64,000 bases of DNA from an uncultured Psychroserpens sp. GTDB taxonomy: Bacteria > Bacteroidota > Bacteroidia > Flavobacteriales > Flavobacteriaceae. The DNA is taken from positions 1 to 64,000 of the forward strand of contig NZ_CANMVN010000011.1 in the NCBI RefSeq assembly GCF_947501425.1, in the 5' to 3' direction. The notes under the pieces were generated by a model that was not told the DNA's origin, ran no database searches, and worked only from the letters and a program-made list of their open reading frames with translations. Position numbers and translations under genes: made by a program. Positions 35,321-44,282 of the stretch are shown in pieces; positions within the stretch are counted from its first letter, which is position 1; the number at the start of each line of letters is the position of its first letter.

Positions 35321-35908
35321 ATGCTCAACGACAAGCTTAAAGCATATCATCTTATTCTAGCTTCTGGATCTCCACGACGTCAGCAATTCTTCAAAGATCT
35401 TGGACTAAGCTTTGAGGTACGCTTAAAGCCTGTTGCCGAAGAATATCCAAACCGTCTCAGACATTTTGAGATTAGTGATTATCTGGCGCAACTTAAGTCC
35501 TTACCTTTTAAAGACGAATTACAAGAAAACGACATTCTTGTTACGAGTGACACCATTGTTTGGCATGACGAAAAAGCTCTAGGCAAACCAAGACATGATG
35601 TTGAGGCATTTGATATGTTATCCTCAATGAGTGGTAAAACTCACGACGTCATTACATCTGTATGTTTTACTACAAAAACACTTCAAAAAACAGTCAATAG
35701 CATCACCAAAGTGACTTTTAAAACACTTACTGAGGACGAGATCAATTACTACATTGACACCTGTCAGCCTTTTGATAAAGCTGGTGCATATGGTATTCAG
35801 GAATGGATTGGACAAATTGGTATCACCAACATTGAAGGTTCTTATACCAATGTAGTTGGCTTACCAACACACCTCGTTTACAAAACGTTAAACAGCATGG
35901 TTGTATAA
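35321..35908 (+). CDS. maf: Maf family nucleotide pyrophosphatase
   Basis: 195 residues, normal for Maf. The N-terminal LILASGSPRRQQFF is the family signature. Other conserved segments are VTSDTIVWHD, LGKPRHDVEAFDML, MSGKTHDVITSV, DKAGAYGIQEW and NVVGLPTHLVY. Maf proteins hydrolyse non-canonical or modified nucleoside triphosphates to monophosphates and can arrest septation when overproduced. It starts seven bases after the UbiA stop and precedes a lipoprotein gene. Confidence 0.94.
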   Translation: MLNDKLKAYHLILASGSPRRQQFFKDLGLSFEVRLKPVAEEYPNRLRHFEISDYLAQLKSLPFKDELQENDILVTSDTIVWHDEKALGKPRHDVEAFDMLSSMSGKTHDVITSVCFTTKTLQKTVNSITKVTFKTLTEDEINYYIDTCQPFDKAGAYGIQEWIGQIGITNIEGSYTNVVGLPTHLVYKTLNSMVV

Positions 35909-35945
35909 GATATGGGTTGTAAATTTGTAGTATAAAACTAACGCT

Positions 35946-36905
35946 ATGAATTCCATCTTTAAAGAATACAATTACAAGGTTTTAACCATTTTACTCTTCG
36001 GAATATTCCTCTCTTGCCAAGATGATAAAACACCAAAAGATCAAGCTTTACATACTGAGCCTATTTCCGAAGCTAAAAACAATAGTTCAGATACAGATGC
36101 CTTCGAACAATCTGAAGATTTTAAAAATTACTGGTATAAAGGTGAAGCCGAAATATCATCCTACAAACTAGAACAAGCACGTTACGGAGAACTCCGTGAT
36201 GGCAATGCTGTTCTGGTGTTTGTTACCGAAGATTTCCGTCCTGAAAAGCAAGTGAAAGCAGATCGCTATAGCTCTAAAAATATTCCGGTGATAAAGTTAA
36301 ATGCAACCAAAAGCTTCAACACTGGGATTTATCCGTATTCGATAATGCAATCGACATTCTATCCTGTGAGTAATAACAAACATGCCATTAAAGTGAGTAG
36401 TTCTATTCAGGAATGGTGCGGACATGTATACTCGCAGCTTAACAACAGAGAATTGTTTGAAATCACTTCACACAGCTACTTTGAAAGCGAAGCCGATCAA
36501 GACTTTAAATTAGATAAAGCTATTCTTGAAAACGAACTGTGGACACAATTACGATTAGATCCAAAAAGTTTACCAACAGGAGATTTAAACATTATACCCT
36601 CTCAGGAATATATCCGATTAAAGCATATTGAATTTAAAGCCTATTCGGCTAATGCTAAAATTGATACCGACAAAGGACATTACACACTTAATTATCCAGA
36701 ATTAGAACGCTCTCTGGTCATACAATTCAATCCAAACTTCCCTTATGATATTTTAAGTTGGGTAGAGACTTTTAAAAGCGGTTTCGGAATCAATGCAAAA
36801 ACATTATCGACTAAAGCAACAAAACTGAAAACCATAAAATCTGCCTATTGGAGTAAGAATTCTAATGCAGATGAAGGACTACGAGAAACTCTTCAATTAA
36901 AATAA
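35946..36905 (+). CDS. Predicted lipoprotein of unknown function
   Basis: 319 residues. The N-terminal hydrophobic stretch ends in the lipobox-like FGIFLSC, then an Asp/Lys/Ser linker, so it is likely a lipoprotein. The mature part contains AEISSYKLEQARYGELRDG, LVFVTEDF and a Trp-Cys-Gly segment (IQEWCGHVYSQ). In databases relatives are sometimes labelled septum formation inhibitor Maf, probably by propagation from the neighbouring maf gene; the sequence has none of the Maf motifs. The gene follows maf by 37 bases on the same strand. Function unknown; periplasmic or outer-membrane inner-leaflet location inferred. Confidence 0.75.
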   Translation: MNSIFKEYNYKVLTILLFGIFLSCQDDKTPKDQALHTEPISEAKNNSSDTDAFEQSEDFKNYWYKGEAEISSYKLEQARYGELRDGNAVLVFVTEDFRPEKQVKADRYSSKNIPVIKLNATKSFNTGIYPYSIMQSTFYPVSNNKHAIKVSSSIQEWCGHVYSQLNNRELFEITSHSYFESEADQDFKLDKAILENELWTQLRLDPKSLPTGDLNIIPSQEYIRLKHIEFKAYSANAKIDTDKGHYTLNYPELERSLVIQFNPNFPYDILSWVETFKSGFGINAKTLSTKATKLKTIKSAYWSKNSNADEGLRETLQLK

Positions 36906-36926
36906 TATAGTGTTAAAATTCTAGTG

Positions 36927-36934
36927 TATATTTG
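36927..36934 (+). promoter_or_regulatory. -7 promoter box TATATTTG
   Basis: Exact TAnnTTTG match 21 bases before the ATG at 36956. A TTG start at 36932 would use the end of this box and is therefore rejected. Confidence 0.7.
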
Positions 36935-36955
36935 AACTACACTAAATGCAAACTT

Positions 36956-37498
36956 ATGTTTTTTGAGAGCTACAAAACCGAATTAATCACAACAGCTGTT
37001 ATTCTTGTTATTGTATTGATCTTACGTTTTTTAAGTCATGCGCTCGTTAGAAGCATTGGAAGAAAAAGCGGAATCAATGATGCTCGTATTCAGTTAATTT
37101 GCAGATATATAACAGTTACTTTGTTAATCATTGCTTTAATAATTGAAGCCTTTGTGTTTGGTGCAGAATTAAAAGACATGACCTTTATTGTGTCCTCTGT
37201 TTTTGCTGTAATCGGGATTGCCCTTTTTGCCATCTGGTCTATTCTTAGTAATGTCACTTCTGGCATTATAATGTTCTTTTCGTTTCCTTACAAAGTTGGG
37301 GACAAAATTCAAATCCATGATAAGGATTTTCCTATTGAAGCCATTATTGAAGATATTAGAGCTTTTCAATTACACTTAAGACTAGATAATGGAGATCTGG
37401 TCACTTATCCAAATAATCTGATTCTCCAAAAAGCAGTCACCTTAGTAGAAAAAGATGCCATAGAAGGTTTTATGGACGATGGCAGTGATTCTCTTTAA
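36956..37498 (+). CDS. Small MscS-type mechanosensitive channel
   Basis: 180 residues from MFFESYKT. Three TMs are followed by the MscS beta domain. The pore helix is AIWSILSNVTSGIIMFFSFPY and the signature FPYKVGDKIQI follows directly. The C-terminal cage domain of E. coli MscS (286 residues) is missing, so this is a short form. It should be a pressure-gated channel of the inner membrane. Own promoter; an RDD-family gene follows 11 bases after the stop and a VOC gene after that. Confidence 0.9.
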   Translation: MFFESYKTELITTAVILVIVLILRFLSHALVRSIGRKSGINDARIQLICRYITVTLLIIALIIEAFVFGAELKDMTFIVSSVFAVIGIALFAIWSILSNVTSGIIMFFSFPYKVGDKIQIHDKDFPIEAIIEDIRAFQLHLRLDNGDLVTYPNNLILQKAVTLVEKDAIEGFMDDGSDSL

Positions 37499-37509
37499 AA
37501 CACAACATA

Positions 37510-37965
37510 ATGGAAGATAGTATTTTCGCTAAAGATTTTGAAAATAGGTATGAACTTGCAAAAATTAGATATAGAATCTTAGCTTTTCTAATAGACTTTA
37601 TCATATTCTGGAGTATTGCTATGGTATTTGGCACTTTCTATGGAGAATCTTTAGAAGGTAGTTACGGATTTTCAATTTCTGGATTTCCTGCACTCATTGT
37701 TATGGTTATAGGTTTGTTTCTATGGCCAATTAGTGAAGGCTTATTTGGTCAAACCATTGGCAAGCGTTTTCTAAACCTGAAAGTCGTCAGAGAAAATTTT
37801 GAACCTATTGGTATTGGTGAAGGTTTTGCTAGATTCTTTTTAGGACTCATAGATTATATCTTTTTGATCGGTATCATAATAGCAGCCACAAACAAAAAGA
37901 AGAAGCGTATTGGAGATATGGTAGCTGATACAATTGTAATTTCTACGAAATCAAATCAAAACTGA
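37510..37965 (+). CDS. RDD family membrane protein
   Basis: 151 residues. The RDD pattern is recognisable: a basic start (YELAKIRYRILAFLIDFIIFW) with Arg and Asp in TM1, a middle SEGLFGQTIGKRFLNLKVVRE, and a C-terminal KKKRIGDMVADTIVIS. About four hydrophobic segments. RDD proteins are mostly uncharacterised; some act as Na+/H+ antiporters. It is co-directional with the MscS-like gene (11-base gap) and the VOC gene (one-base gap). Confidence 0.88.
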   Translation: MEDSIFAKDFENRYELAKIRYRILAFLIDFIIFWSIAMVFGTFYGESLEGSYGFSISGFPALIVMVIGLFLWPISEGLFGQTIGKRFLNLKVVRENFEPIGIGEGFARFFLGLIDYIFLIGIIIAATNKKKKRIGDMVADTIVISTKSNQN

Positions 37966-37966
37966 A

Positions 37967-38314
37967 ATGGACACTAATAACAACCACATTAACTACGTTG
38001 AACTTTATGCTAATGATCTAGAGATTGTCAAATCATTCTATCATAATACTTTTGGTTGGACATTTACAGACTACGGACCAAATTATACAGCATTTTCTAA
38101 TAGCGGACTTGAAGGTGGATTTGAAAAAACAGAGAACCCCATCACCAATGGCGCATTAGTTGTTTTATATCACAACGACCTCAAAAACATTAAAAGTAAA
38201 GTGATTGAATGTGGAGGTAAAATTTCAATAGATATCTTTTCATTTCCTGGTGGAAGTCGCTTTCATTTTACAGATCCCTCAGGCAATGAATTGGCTGTAT
38301 GGTGCGATAAATAG
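37967..38314 (+). CDS. VOC family protein (glyoxalase/bleomycin resistance fold)
   Basis: 115 residues, one VOC domain of paired beta-alpha-beta-beta-beta modules. It begins INYVELYANDLEIVKSFY, continues with FGWTFTDYGPNYTAF and GGFEK, and ends FHFTDPSGNELAVW. Metal ligands typical of the fold would be the early Glu/His and late Glu. The substrate is not predictable. The gene starts one base after the RDD stop, so the three genes from 36956 form an operon. Confidence 0.88.
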   Translation: MDTNNNHINYVELYANDLEIVKSFYHNTFGWTFTDYGPNYTAFSNSGLEGGFEKTENPITNGALVVLYHNDLKNIKSKVIECGGKISIDIFSFPGGSRFHFTDPSGNELAVWCDK

Positions 38315-38358
38315 ATAACCGTTCATCGAATACATATCATTTAGAGCGCTAACTTTAC

Positions 38359-38366
38359 TATATTTG
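38359..38366 (+). promoter_or_regulatory. -7 promoter box TATATTTG
   Basis: Exact TAnnTTTG match 20 bases before the ATG at 38387. Confidence 0.65.
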
Positions 38367-38386
38367 AGTAACATAATTATTACAAG

Positions 38387-38803
38387 ATGAAAACGAAATT
38401 TCAACTATTGTTCCTATTCTTACTCACAACCACACTCGTAACAGCTCAAAAACAAACCGATTTTCTTGGAAAATGGCTCGGTGATGATGGTAGCGAAATT
38501 GGGTATCTCATTTTTGACAAAGAAGGTTATGCTGCCTTTGAAACTCAAGGCCAGCTCATAGGTGGTAAAGAATTTGTGATGAATGGAGAAAAAGGAAAAA
38601 TGACCTACTCAATCAATACAGAGGCAAGTCCGATTGAGATTGATCTAACAATTACAAAGATGTCCTCTGGTGAAAGTAAAGTCATTCGCTGTATCGCTCA
38701 ATTTGAAGAGAAAGATGTCATGAAATTTGCTCTAGCCTTTGATGCTGAAAGACCTAAAAACTTCGAAGGAGACAATGCTATTATGCTTAAACGGGTAAAA
38801 TAA
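38387..38803 (+). CDS. Small exported lipocalin-like protein
   Basis: 138 residues. A signal peptide (1-20) ends LVTAQ. The mature part begins DFLGKWLGDDGSEIGYLIFD, with the G-x-W motif of lipocalin-like barrels, and continues with alternating strands ending in MLKRVK. Likely a periplasmic or secreted small barrel; ligand unknown. It has its own promoter and a strong terminator follows, so it is monocistronic. Confidence 0.75.
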   Translation: MKTKFQLLFLFLLTTTLVTAQKQTDFLGKWLGDDGSEIGYLIFDKEGYAAFETQGQLIGGKEFVMNGEKGKMTYSINTEASPIEIDLTITKMSSGESKVIRCIAQFEEKDVMKFALAFDAERPKNFEGDNAIMLKRVK

Positions 38804-38835
38804 CTACGTTTCTTTAGTAAAACTAAAATGATATC

Positions 38836-38859
38836 AACGCTCCTTTTTGGAGCGTTTTT
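38836..38859 (+). terminator. Rho-independent terminator
   Basis: AACGCTCC (38836-38843) pairs with GGAGCGTT (38849-38856) around a five-T loop, followed by more Ts. It sits 33 bases after the lipocalin-like gene. Confidence 0.85.
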
Positions 38860-38906
38860 AACGTTAAAGAAAATCTAAAAACTAGTACTGCCCTAGCTTA
38901 CTTCAT

Positions 38907-38914
38907 TATATTTG
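38907..38914 (+). promoter_or_regulatory. -7 promoter box TATATTTG of the PIG-L operon
   Basis: Exact TAnnTTTG match 21 bases before the ATG at 38936. It follows the terminator and so begins a new transcription unit. Confidence 0.7.
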
Positions 38915-38935
38915 ATCAGAACTAACTAATTTTTT

Positions 38936-41461
38936 ATGCAGACCAGACTACGCTTACTGTTTCTATTTATTCTTTCAGCAGGATTACTCTCAGCGCAACA
39001 ACCAAAAAAGCCAACAGCTTCAGAAATTCACGAATCGATAAAAAAGTTAAATTTCTTAGGATCGGTTTTATATGTTGCTGCGCATCCAGATGATGAGAAC
39101 ACCAGGCTCATCTCTTACATGTCTAATGAAGTTAAAGCTAGAACAGCCTACCTCTCTCTGACACGTGGTGATGGCGGTCAAAACCTAATCGGACCTGAAC
39201 TCAGAGAATTATTGGGTGTTATAAGAACACAAGAATTGCTTGCTGCACGACGAACCGATGGTGGCGAACAACTGTTTACAAGAGCTAACGATTTTGGATA
39301 TTCAAAACATCCTGATGAAACCTTAGCCATATGGAATAAAGAGGAGGTACTTAGCGATGTGGTTCTCGCCATTAGGAAGTTCAAGCCAGACGTGATCATC
39401 AATCGATTTAACCATAGAAACCCTGGAACTACTCATGGCCATCATACAAGTTCAGCAATGCTGAGTATTGAAGCCTTTGATCTGGTTGGCGATAAAAATG
39501 CGTATCCTGATCAATTAAGGTCTGTAAATACCTGGCAGCCAAAACGCTTGTTTTTTAACACCTCATGGTGGTTCTACGGAAGTCGTGAGAAATTTGAGGA
39601 AGCAGATAAATCTAATCTGTTAGAAATAGATACTGGTGTCTACTTTCCTGGTCTGGGATTAAGCAACCCAGAAATTGCAGCTTTAAGTCGAAGTCAGCAT
39701 AAATCACAAGGGTTTGGAAGCACAGGAAGTCGAGGATCTCAGATTGAATACATAGAACTTATTAAAGGCGATCTGCCAACAGATAAAACCAATATATTTG
39801 AAGGTATAGACACTTCATGGAATCGTGTTGAAGGTGGTAAAGCTATTGGAACCATTCTGGATGATGTACAAAAGAATTATGATTTCAAAGCCCCTTCAGC
39901 ATCAATACCCAATCTTTTAAGAGCTTACAAACTCATTCAAACACTCAAAGACGACCATTGGAAAACTGTCAAAACAAAAGAAATAAAAGATATTATTGCA
40001 GCTTGTGCTGGTTTATATATAGAAGCAACAGCCAATACAAATCATTCAAGTGCTGGCTCTGATATTAACCTTAACATTGAAGTTATTAACCGCAGTAATA
40101 CTAACATCACATTATCTAATCTCATCACACCAAATGGTATTAGAATTGATAAGAATTTAAAACTCGATAACAACACGCGCTTTAATTTCAAAGAAACGTT
40201 AAAGATCAGTGCTAATCAAAAAGTATCAACACCTTACTGGCTTACCAAAAAAGGCACACTGGGAATGTATACTGTTAAAGACAAAAGCCTGATAGGTCAA
40301 CCTGAAACTCCCAGAGATTTAAATGTGACGTTTAATTTAAATGTAGAAAATCTAGCCATTCCTTTTACAAGACCCATTGTTTATAAGATGAATGATCCTG
40401 TTAAAGGCGAAGTTTATAAACCGTTTGAAATTGTACCTGAAGCTTCAGCTAGAATTTCGGAGAAGGTCATTATTCTCGATTCTGATACGCAACGTGATAT
40501 TGAAGTTATAGTTAAAGCTGGACGTGATAATCTGGAAGGTTACGTACAAATAGCCTACCCTAACGATTGGCAGGTTTTTCCTGAAAAACAAAAAATAAAT
40601 ATCGCCAACAAAGGTCAGGAACAACGTCTTATATTCACAGTTATACCTCCAAAAGAACAAAGTGAAGGCCTAATGACGCCTATGGTTCATATTGGTGAGA
40701 ATATCTACACAAGAGAGCTTATAGAGATCGATTACGATCATATTCCGTTTCAAACCATATTATTGCCTAGCGAAAGTAAAGTGGTAAGACTAGACATTCA
40801 AAAACGTGGTGAAAACATTGGATATATTGAAGGTGCAGGAGATGTAGTTCCTGAGAGTTTGAGGCAGATAGGTTACAATGTCGCCATTATAAAACCTGAG
40901 GATATTTCCGCAGAACATTTAAGTCGCTTCGATGCTATAGTTGTTGGCATAAGAGCCTACAACACGGTTAATGAATTAAAATTCAAGCAACAGCTACTGT
41001 TTGATTATGTAGCACAAGGTGGTAATATGATTGTGCAGTACAATACTAATCGCCGACTTAAAGTTGATCAAATTGCACCTTATACTCTAAAATTATCAAG
41101 AGATCGTGTCACCGATGAAAATGCTCAGGTTAGTTTGATTGCAAAAGATCATGAAGTATTAAATTTTCCAAATAAAGTCACAACGAACGATTTCGAAGGA
41201 TGGACACAGGAACGCGGTTTATATTTCCCTAATGAATGGGCCGATGAGTTCACACCTATACTTTCTATGAATGATAAAGGCGAGTCACCAAAAACCGGAA
41301 GCTTACTGGTTGCAAAACACGGCAAAGGTTATTACATATACACAGGTTTGAGCTTTTTTAGGGAGTTTCCCGTAGGTGTTTCTGGTGCATACCGACTTTT
41401 TGCCAATATGCTCTCACTTGGAAAAAACGACTTCAATACCACTAATCAAATCAAAAACTAA
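38936..41461 (+). CDS. Exported PIG-L family deacetylase with C-terminal GATase-like domain
   Basis: 841 residues. A signal peptide (1-21) ends LLSAQ. The PIG-L (LmbE-like) domain covers about 38-290: VAAHPDDEN gives the zinc-binding His50 and Asp53, followed by TRGDGGQN and a later HGHHTSS. Residues about 290-600 are Ig-like strands. The C-terminal part (about 610-835) has the alpha/beta fold of a ThuA/GATase-like domain (AIVVGIRAYN, GNMIVQYNTN). The family removes N-acetyl groups from sugars such as GlcNAc conjugates. It heads an operon with a small membrane peptide, a sodium symporter and a Gfo/Idh/MocA enzyme, pointing to use of a GlcNAc-like compound (inference). Confidence 0.9.
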   Translation: MQTRLRLLFLFILSAGLLSAQQPKKPTASEIHESIKKLNFLGSVLYVAAHPDDENTRLISYMSNEVKARTAYLSLTRGDGGQNLIGPELRELLGVIRTQELLAARRTDGGEQLFTRANDFGYSKHPDETLAIWNKEEVLSDVVLAIRKFKPDVIINRFNHRNPGTTHGHHTSSAMLSIEAFDLVGDKNAYPDQLRSVNTWQPKRLFFNTSWWFYGSREKFEEADKSNLLEIDTGVYFPGLGLSNPEIAALSRSQHKSQGFGSTGSRGSQIEYIELIKGDLPTDKTNIFEGIDTSWNRVEGGKAIGTILDDVQKNYDFKAPSASIPNLLRAYKLIQTLKDDHWKTVKTKEIKDIIAACAGLYIEATANTNHSSAGSDINLNIEVINRSNTNITLSNLITPNGIRIDKNLKLDNNTRFNFKETLKISANQKVSTPYWLTKKGTLGMYTVKDKSLIGQPETPRDLNVTFNLNVENLAIPFTRPIVYKMNDPVKGEVYKPFEIVPEASARISEKVIILDSDTQRDIEVIVKAGRDNLEGYVQIAYPNDWQVFPEKQKINIANKGQEQRLIFTVIPPKEQSEGLMTPMVHIGENIYTRELIEIDYDHIPFQTILLPSESKVVRLDIQKRGENIGYIEGAGDVVPESLRQIGYNVAIIKPEDISAEHLSRFDAIVVGIRAYNTVNELKFKQQLLFDYVAQGGNMIVQYNTNRRLKVDQIAPYTLKLSRDRVTDENAQVSLIAKDHEVLNFPNKVTTNDFEGWTQERGLYFPNEWADEFTPILSMNDKGESPKTGSLLVAKHGKGYYIYTGLSFFREFPVGVSGAYRLFANMLSLGKNDFNTTNQIKN

Positions 41462-41556
41462 TGGAAAAGTACAAATGGAATAAGATGTATACACTAGTAC
41501 TCTGTGCAAACATCATCTACATCATAGCGTTTTACTTCATTACTAAAGCCTTTTAA
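41461..41556 (+). CDS. 31-residue membrane peptide between PIG-L and the sodium symporter
   Basis: The ATG at 41461 overlaps the PIG-L stop by one base (TAATG), and the stop at 41554-41556 is three bases before the symporter ATG. The peptide begins MEKYKWNKMYTLV and has one TM (about residues 9-28) with a short Lys/Phe tail. It is too short for normal gene calls. Its tight placement before the transporter suggests a small accessory subunit, as seen with some SSS-type carriers (inference). Confidence 0.7.
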   Translation: MEKYKWNKMYTLVLCANIIYIIAFYFITKAF

Positions 41557-41559
41557 AAA

Positions 41560-43263
41560 ATGCAGACATTAGATTGGATTGTACTTATTGGCACCTTGCT
41601 GCTTATTGTTGTCTACGGAACTTACCAATCCAGAGGCAGTAAAAATGTTCAGGACTATTTAAAAGGTGGAAACACTTCAAAGTGGTGGACTATAGGTTTA
41701 TCGGTTATGGCAACTCAAGCCAGTGCCATCACATTCTTATCAACACCTGGTCAAGCCTTTAATGACGGAATGGGATTTGTGCAGTTCTACTTTGGTTTGC
41801 CAATTGCTATGGTGGTAATCTGTATGGTGTTTATTCCACTATATCACAGACTAAAAGTTTACACAGCATATGAATTTTTAGAAAATAGATTTGATCTTAA
41901 GACCAGAACACTAACAGCCATTTTATTCTTGATACAACGCGGTTTAGCCGCTGGAATTACCATTTTTGCTCCTGCCATTATATTATCTGCAGTTTTAGGC
42001 TGGAACTTACTCTTACTCAATGTGATCATTGGCGTACTAGTCATTATTTATACCGTTTCAGGAGGAACAAAAGCTGTAAACGTCACTCAAAAACACCAAA
42101 TGGTAGTTATATTTACAGGCATGCTTATCGCCTTCTTTTTAATTATAGATAAGCTCCCTGAAGGCATTACTTTTTCTAAGGCTCTTGATATTGCTGGTGC
42201 AAGTGGTAAAATGGAAGTTCTCGATTTTTCTTTTGATTTCAATAATCGCTATACGGTTTGGAGCGGACTTATTGGTGGTACTTTTCTTATGCTTTCTTAT
42301 TTCGGAACAGATCAGAGCCAAGTACAACGTTACCTTTCAGGTAAATCGTTAAAAGAAATGCAGATTGGTATGATGTTCAACGGACTCCTAAAAGTTCCAA
42401 TGCAATTCTTTATTTTATTGGTTGGTGTTATGGTCTTTGTGTTTTATCAATTCAATCAGGCTCCTGCTAATTTTAATCCTACAGCAACAGAAGTTGTTCT
42501 AAATTCTGAATATGCAGATGAGTACAAGGACATACAAGAAAAACAACTCTTAAATCATACTGAAAAGGAAAAAATTATCAATGATTTTGTCAGCAATAAT
42601 AATGTTGATGCTGCCAAAGGGATTGCAGTTTTAAATTCAATAAATGATGAATTGAGAGCTAATGCCAGATCACTCATAGAGAAAGCAGGTGACGCTCAAA
42701 ATATAAAAGTTGAAAGTAACGATAAAGATTATGTGTTTATTCATTTCATATTAAACAACTTACCTCGCGGACTCATAGGTTTGCTGCTTGCGGTTATATT
42801 AAGCGCAGCCATGTCTAGTACCTCAAGCGAGTTAAATGCTTTAGCCAGTACTACAACTATGGATCTCTACAAACGAAACACCAGTGAAAAATCGGAAGCT
42901 GAAATGGTTAAAGCTTCACGGTTATTTACTTTAGGTTGGGGAATTGTTGCTATTGGTGTAGCCTGTGTCGCTAATCTTGCCGAAAATCTGATTCAATTGG
43001 TAAATATTATCGGATCCATTTTCTACGGAAATGTACTTGGGATTTTCCTTCTGGCATTCTTCTTTAAGTTTGTGAGAGCAAACGCTGTGTTCACAGCAGC
43101 ACTGATTACACAAGTTCTGGTCATTGGACTATTTTTACTCAACGAATACGAAATCATCAACCTGCCCTTCTTATGGTTAAACTTTGTAGGATGTGTTATC
43201 GTAATTGCAATTGCTTGCCTATTACAATCACTGAATTCTAATAGTAACTATGCAGAAGCCTAA
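41560..43263 (+). CDS. Sodium:solute symporter (SSS family)
   Basis: 567 residues with about 13-14 TMs. Family segments include WWTIGLSVMATQASAITFLS near 45-65, the sodium-site region, GTDQSQVQRYLSGKSLKEM and ILSAAMSSTSSELNALAST late in the protein. A hydrophilic insert at about 305-385 is longer than in SGLT/PutP relatives. The substrate is probably a sugar or sugar derivative given the PIG-L and Gfo/Idh neighbours. Its 3' end overlaps the next gene by 14 bases. Confidence 0.93.
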   Translation: MQTLDWIVLIGTLLLIVVYGTYQSRGSKNVQDYLKGGNTSKWWTIGLSVMATQASAITFLSTPGQAFNDGMGFVQFYFGLPIAMVVICMVFIPLYHRLKVYTAYEFLENRFDLKTRTLTAILFLIQRGLAAGITIFAPAIILSAVLGWNLLLLNVIIGVLVIIYTVSGGTKAVNVTQKHQMVVIFTGMLIAFFLIIDKLPEGITFSKALDIAGASGKMEVLDFSFDFNNRYTVWSGLIGGTFLMLSYFGTDQSQVQRYLSGKSLKEMQIGMMFNGLLKVPMQFFILLVGVMVFVFYQFNQAPANFNPTATEVVLNSEYADEYKDIQEKQLLNHTEKEKIINDFVSNNNVDAAKGIAVLNSINDELRANARSLIEKAGDAQNIKVESNDKDYVFIHFILNNLPRGLIGLLLAVILSAAMSSTSSELNALASTTTMDLYKRNTSEKSEAEMVKASRLFTLGWGIVAIGVACVANLAENLIQLVNIIGSIFYGNVLGIFLLAFFFKFVRANAVFTAALITQVLVIGLFLLNEYEIINLPFLWLNFVGCVIVIAIACLLQSLNSNSNYAEA

Positions 43264-44230
43264 AACTATAAATTGGGGAATTATCGGACTTGGAAAAATT
43301 GCCAATAAATTTGCTCAGGACCTAATTAACCTTGAGCATGTTCAACTCTATGCAGTTGCATCTCGCAATCAGGAGAAGGCAAATGATTTTGCCAAACTAT
43401 ACAATGCTAAAGTCGCATACGATAGCTATCAGGCATTAGCAGAAGACTCTAATATAGATGCGGTTTATATTGCCACACCACACGTTTTTCATAAAGCACA
43501 TACAATCTTGTGCCTCAACCATAGTAAAGCCGTTTTGTGCGAGAAACCTTTTGCAATGAATTATCATGAAGTACAAGAGATGATTGCTACGGCAAAAGCA
43601 AAGAAGACCTTATTGATGGAAGCCCTATGGACATACTTTCTTCCACATTACCAATTGGTACTCCAGCATATTACTAATGAAACATTTGGAAAAATCATAA
43701 AAATCGAAGCAGATTTTGGATTCCAACCTGAGATTGACCTATCATCTAGAGTATTTAAAAAATCTCTGGGAGGCGGAAGTTTACTCGACATTGGCATCTA
43801 CCCTATTTTTGCAGCTTTATCTACACTAGGAAAACCCATTCACATAGAATCTAAAGCTACATTTTTTGATAATGAGGTTGATTCCTCTTGTCTAATGGTA
43901 TTTAGTTATAACAATGGTGTTGAAGCACACTTAAAAAGTACACTTCTAAAAAACACACCAACAGAAGCTATTTTTCACTGTAAAAAAGGAACAATTAAGA
44001 TCAATTCAAGATTCCAAGAGCCTACTAATGTGACGCTCATTTCAGAAGAAAAAGAACGTACCATAAATTTTGATTACAGCACTAATGGCTATAGTTTCGA
44101 AATTGAGCATTTTAATGAATTGATACGACAAGAAAAAACTGAAAGTGATGTGATGACATTTGCTTTTAGTAGAGACCTTATTGAACTTCTGGACACTGTA
44201 AGATCGCAAATAGGTTTGAAATACGAATAA
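43250..44230 (+). CDS. Gfo/Idh/MocA family oxidoreductase
   Basis: 326 residues. The N-terminal Rossmann fold carries WGIIGLGKIANKFAQDL, YIATPHVFHK and the family hallmark VLCEKPFAMN with the catalytic-type Lys near residue 96. The C-terminal beta-sheet substrate domain includes GGGSLLDIGIYP. It oxidises or reduces a sugar or cyclitol with NAD(P). The 14-base overlap with the symporter indicates coupled expression. Last gene of the PIG-L operon; a terminator follows immediately. Confidence 0.92.
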   Translation: MQKPKTINWGIIGLGKIANKFAQDLINLEHVQLYAVASRNQEKANDFAKLYNAKVAYDSYQALAEDSNIDAVYIATPHVFHKAHTILCLNHSKAVLCEKPFAMNYHEVQEMIATAKAKKTLLMEALWTYFLPHYQLVLQHITNETFGKIIKIEADFGFQPEIDLSSRVFKKSLGGGSLLDIGIYPIFAALSTLGKPIHIESKATFFDNEVDSSCLMVFSYNNGVEAHLKSTLLKNTPTEAIFHCKKGTIKINSRFQEPTNVTLISEEKERTINFDYSTNGYSFEIEHFNELIRQEKTESDVMTFAFSRDLIELLDTVRSQIGLKYE

Positions 44231-44263
44231 AAAAAAGACCGCTTGAATAAAACGGTCTTTTTT
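44231..44263. terminator. Bidirectional rho-independent terminator
   Basis: AAAAAAGACCG (44231-44241) pairs with CGGTCTTTTTT (44253-44263), giving a T-tract in both directions. It separates the convergent Gfo/Idh and DUF2911 genes. Confidence 0.9.
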
Positions 44264-44282
44264 AAGTCAAATACTAATAATA

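Noticed and set aside
35946-36905. Annotation as septum formation inhibitor Maf
   Set aside because: None of the Maf motifs are present; the true Maf is the preceding gene at 35321-35908. This protein has a lipobox.
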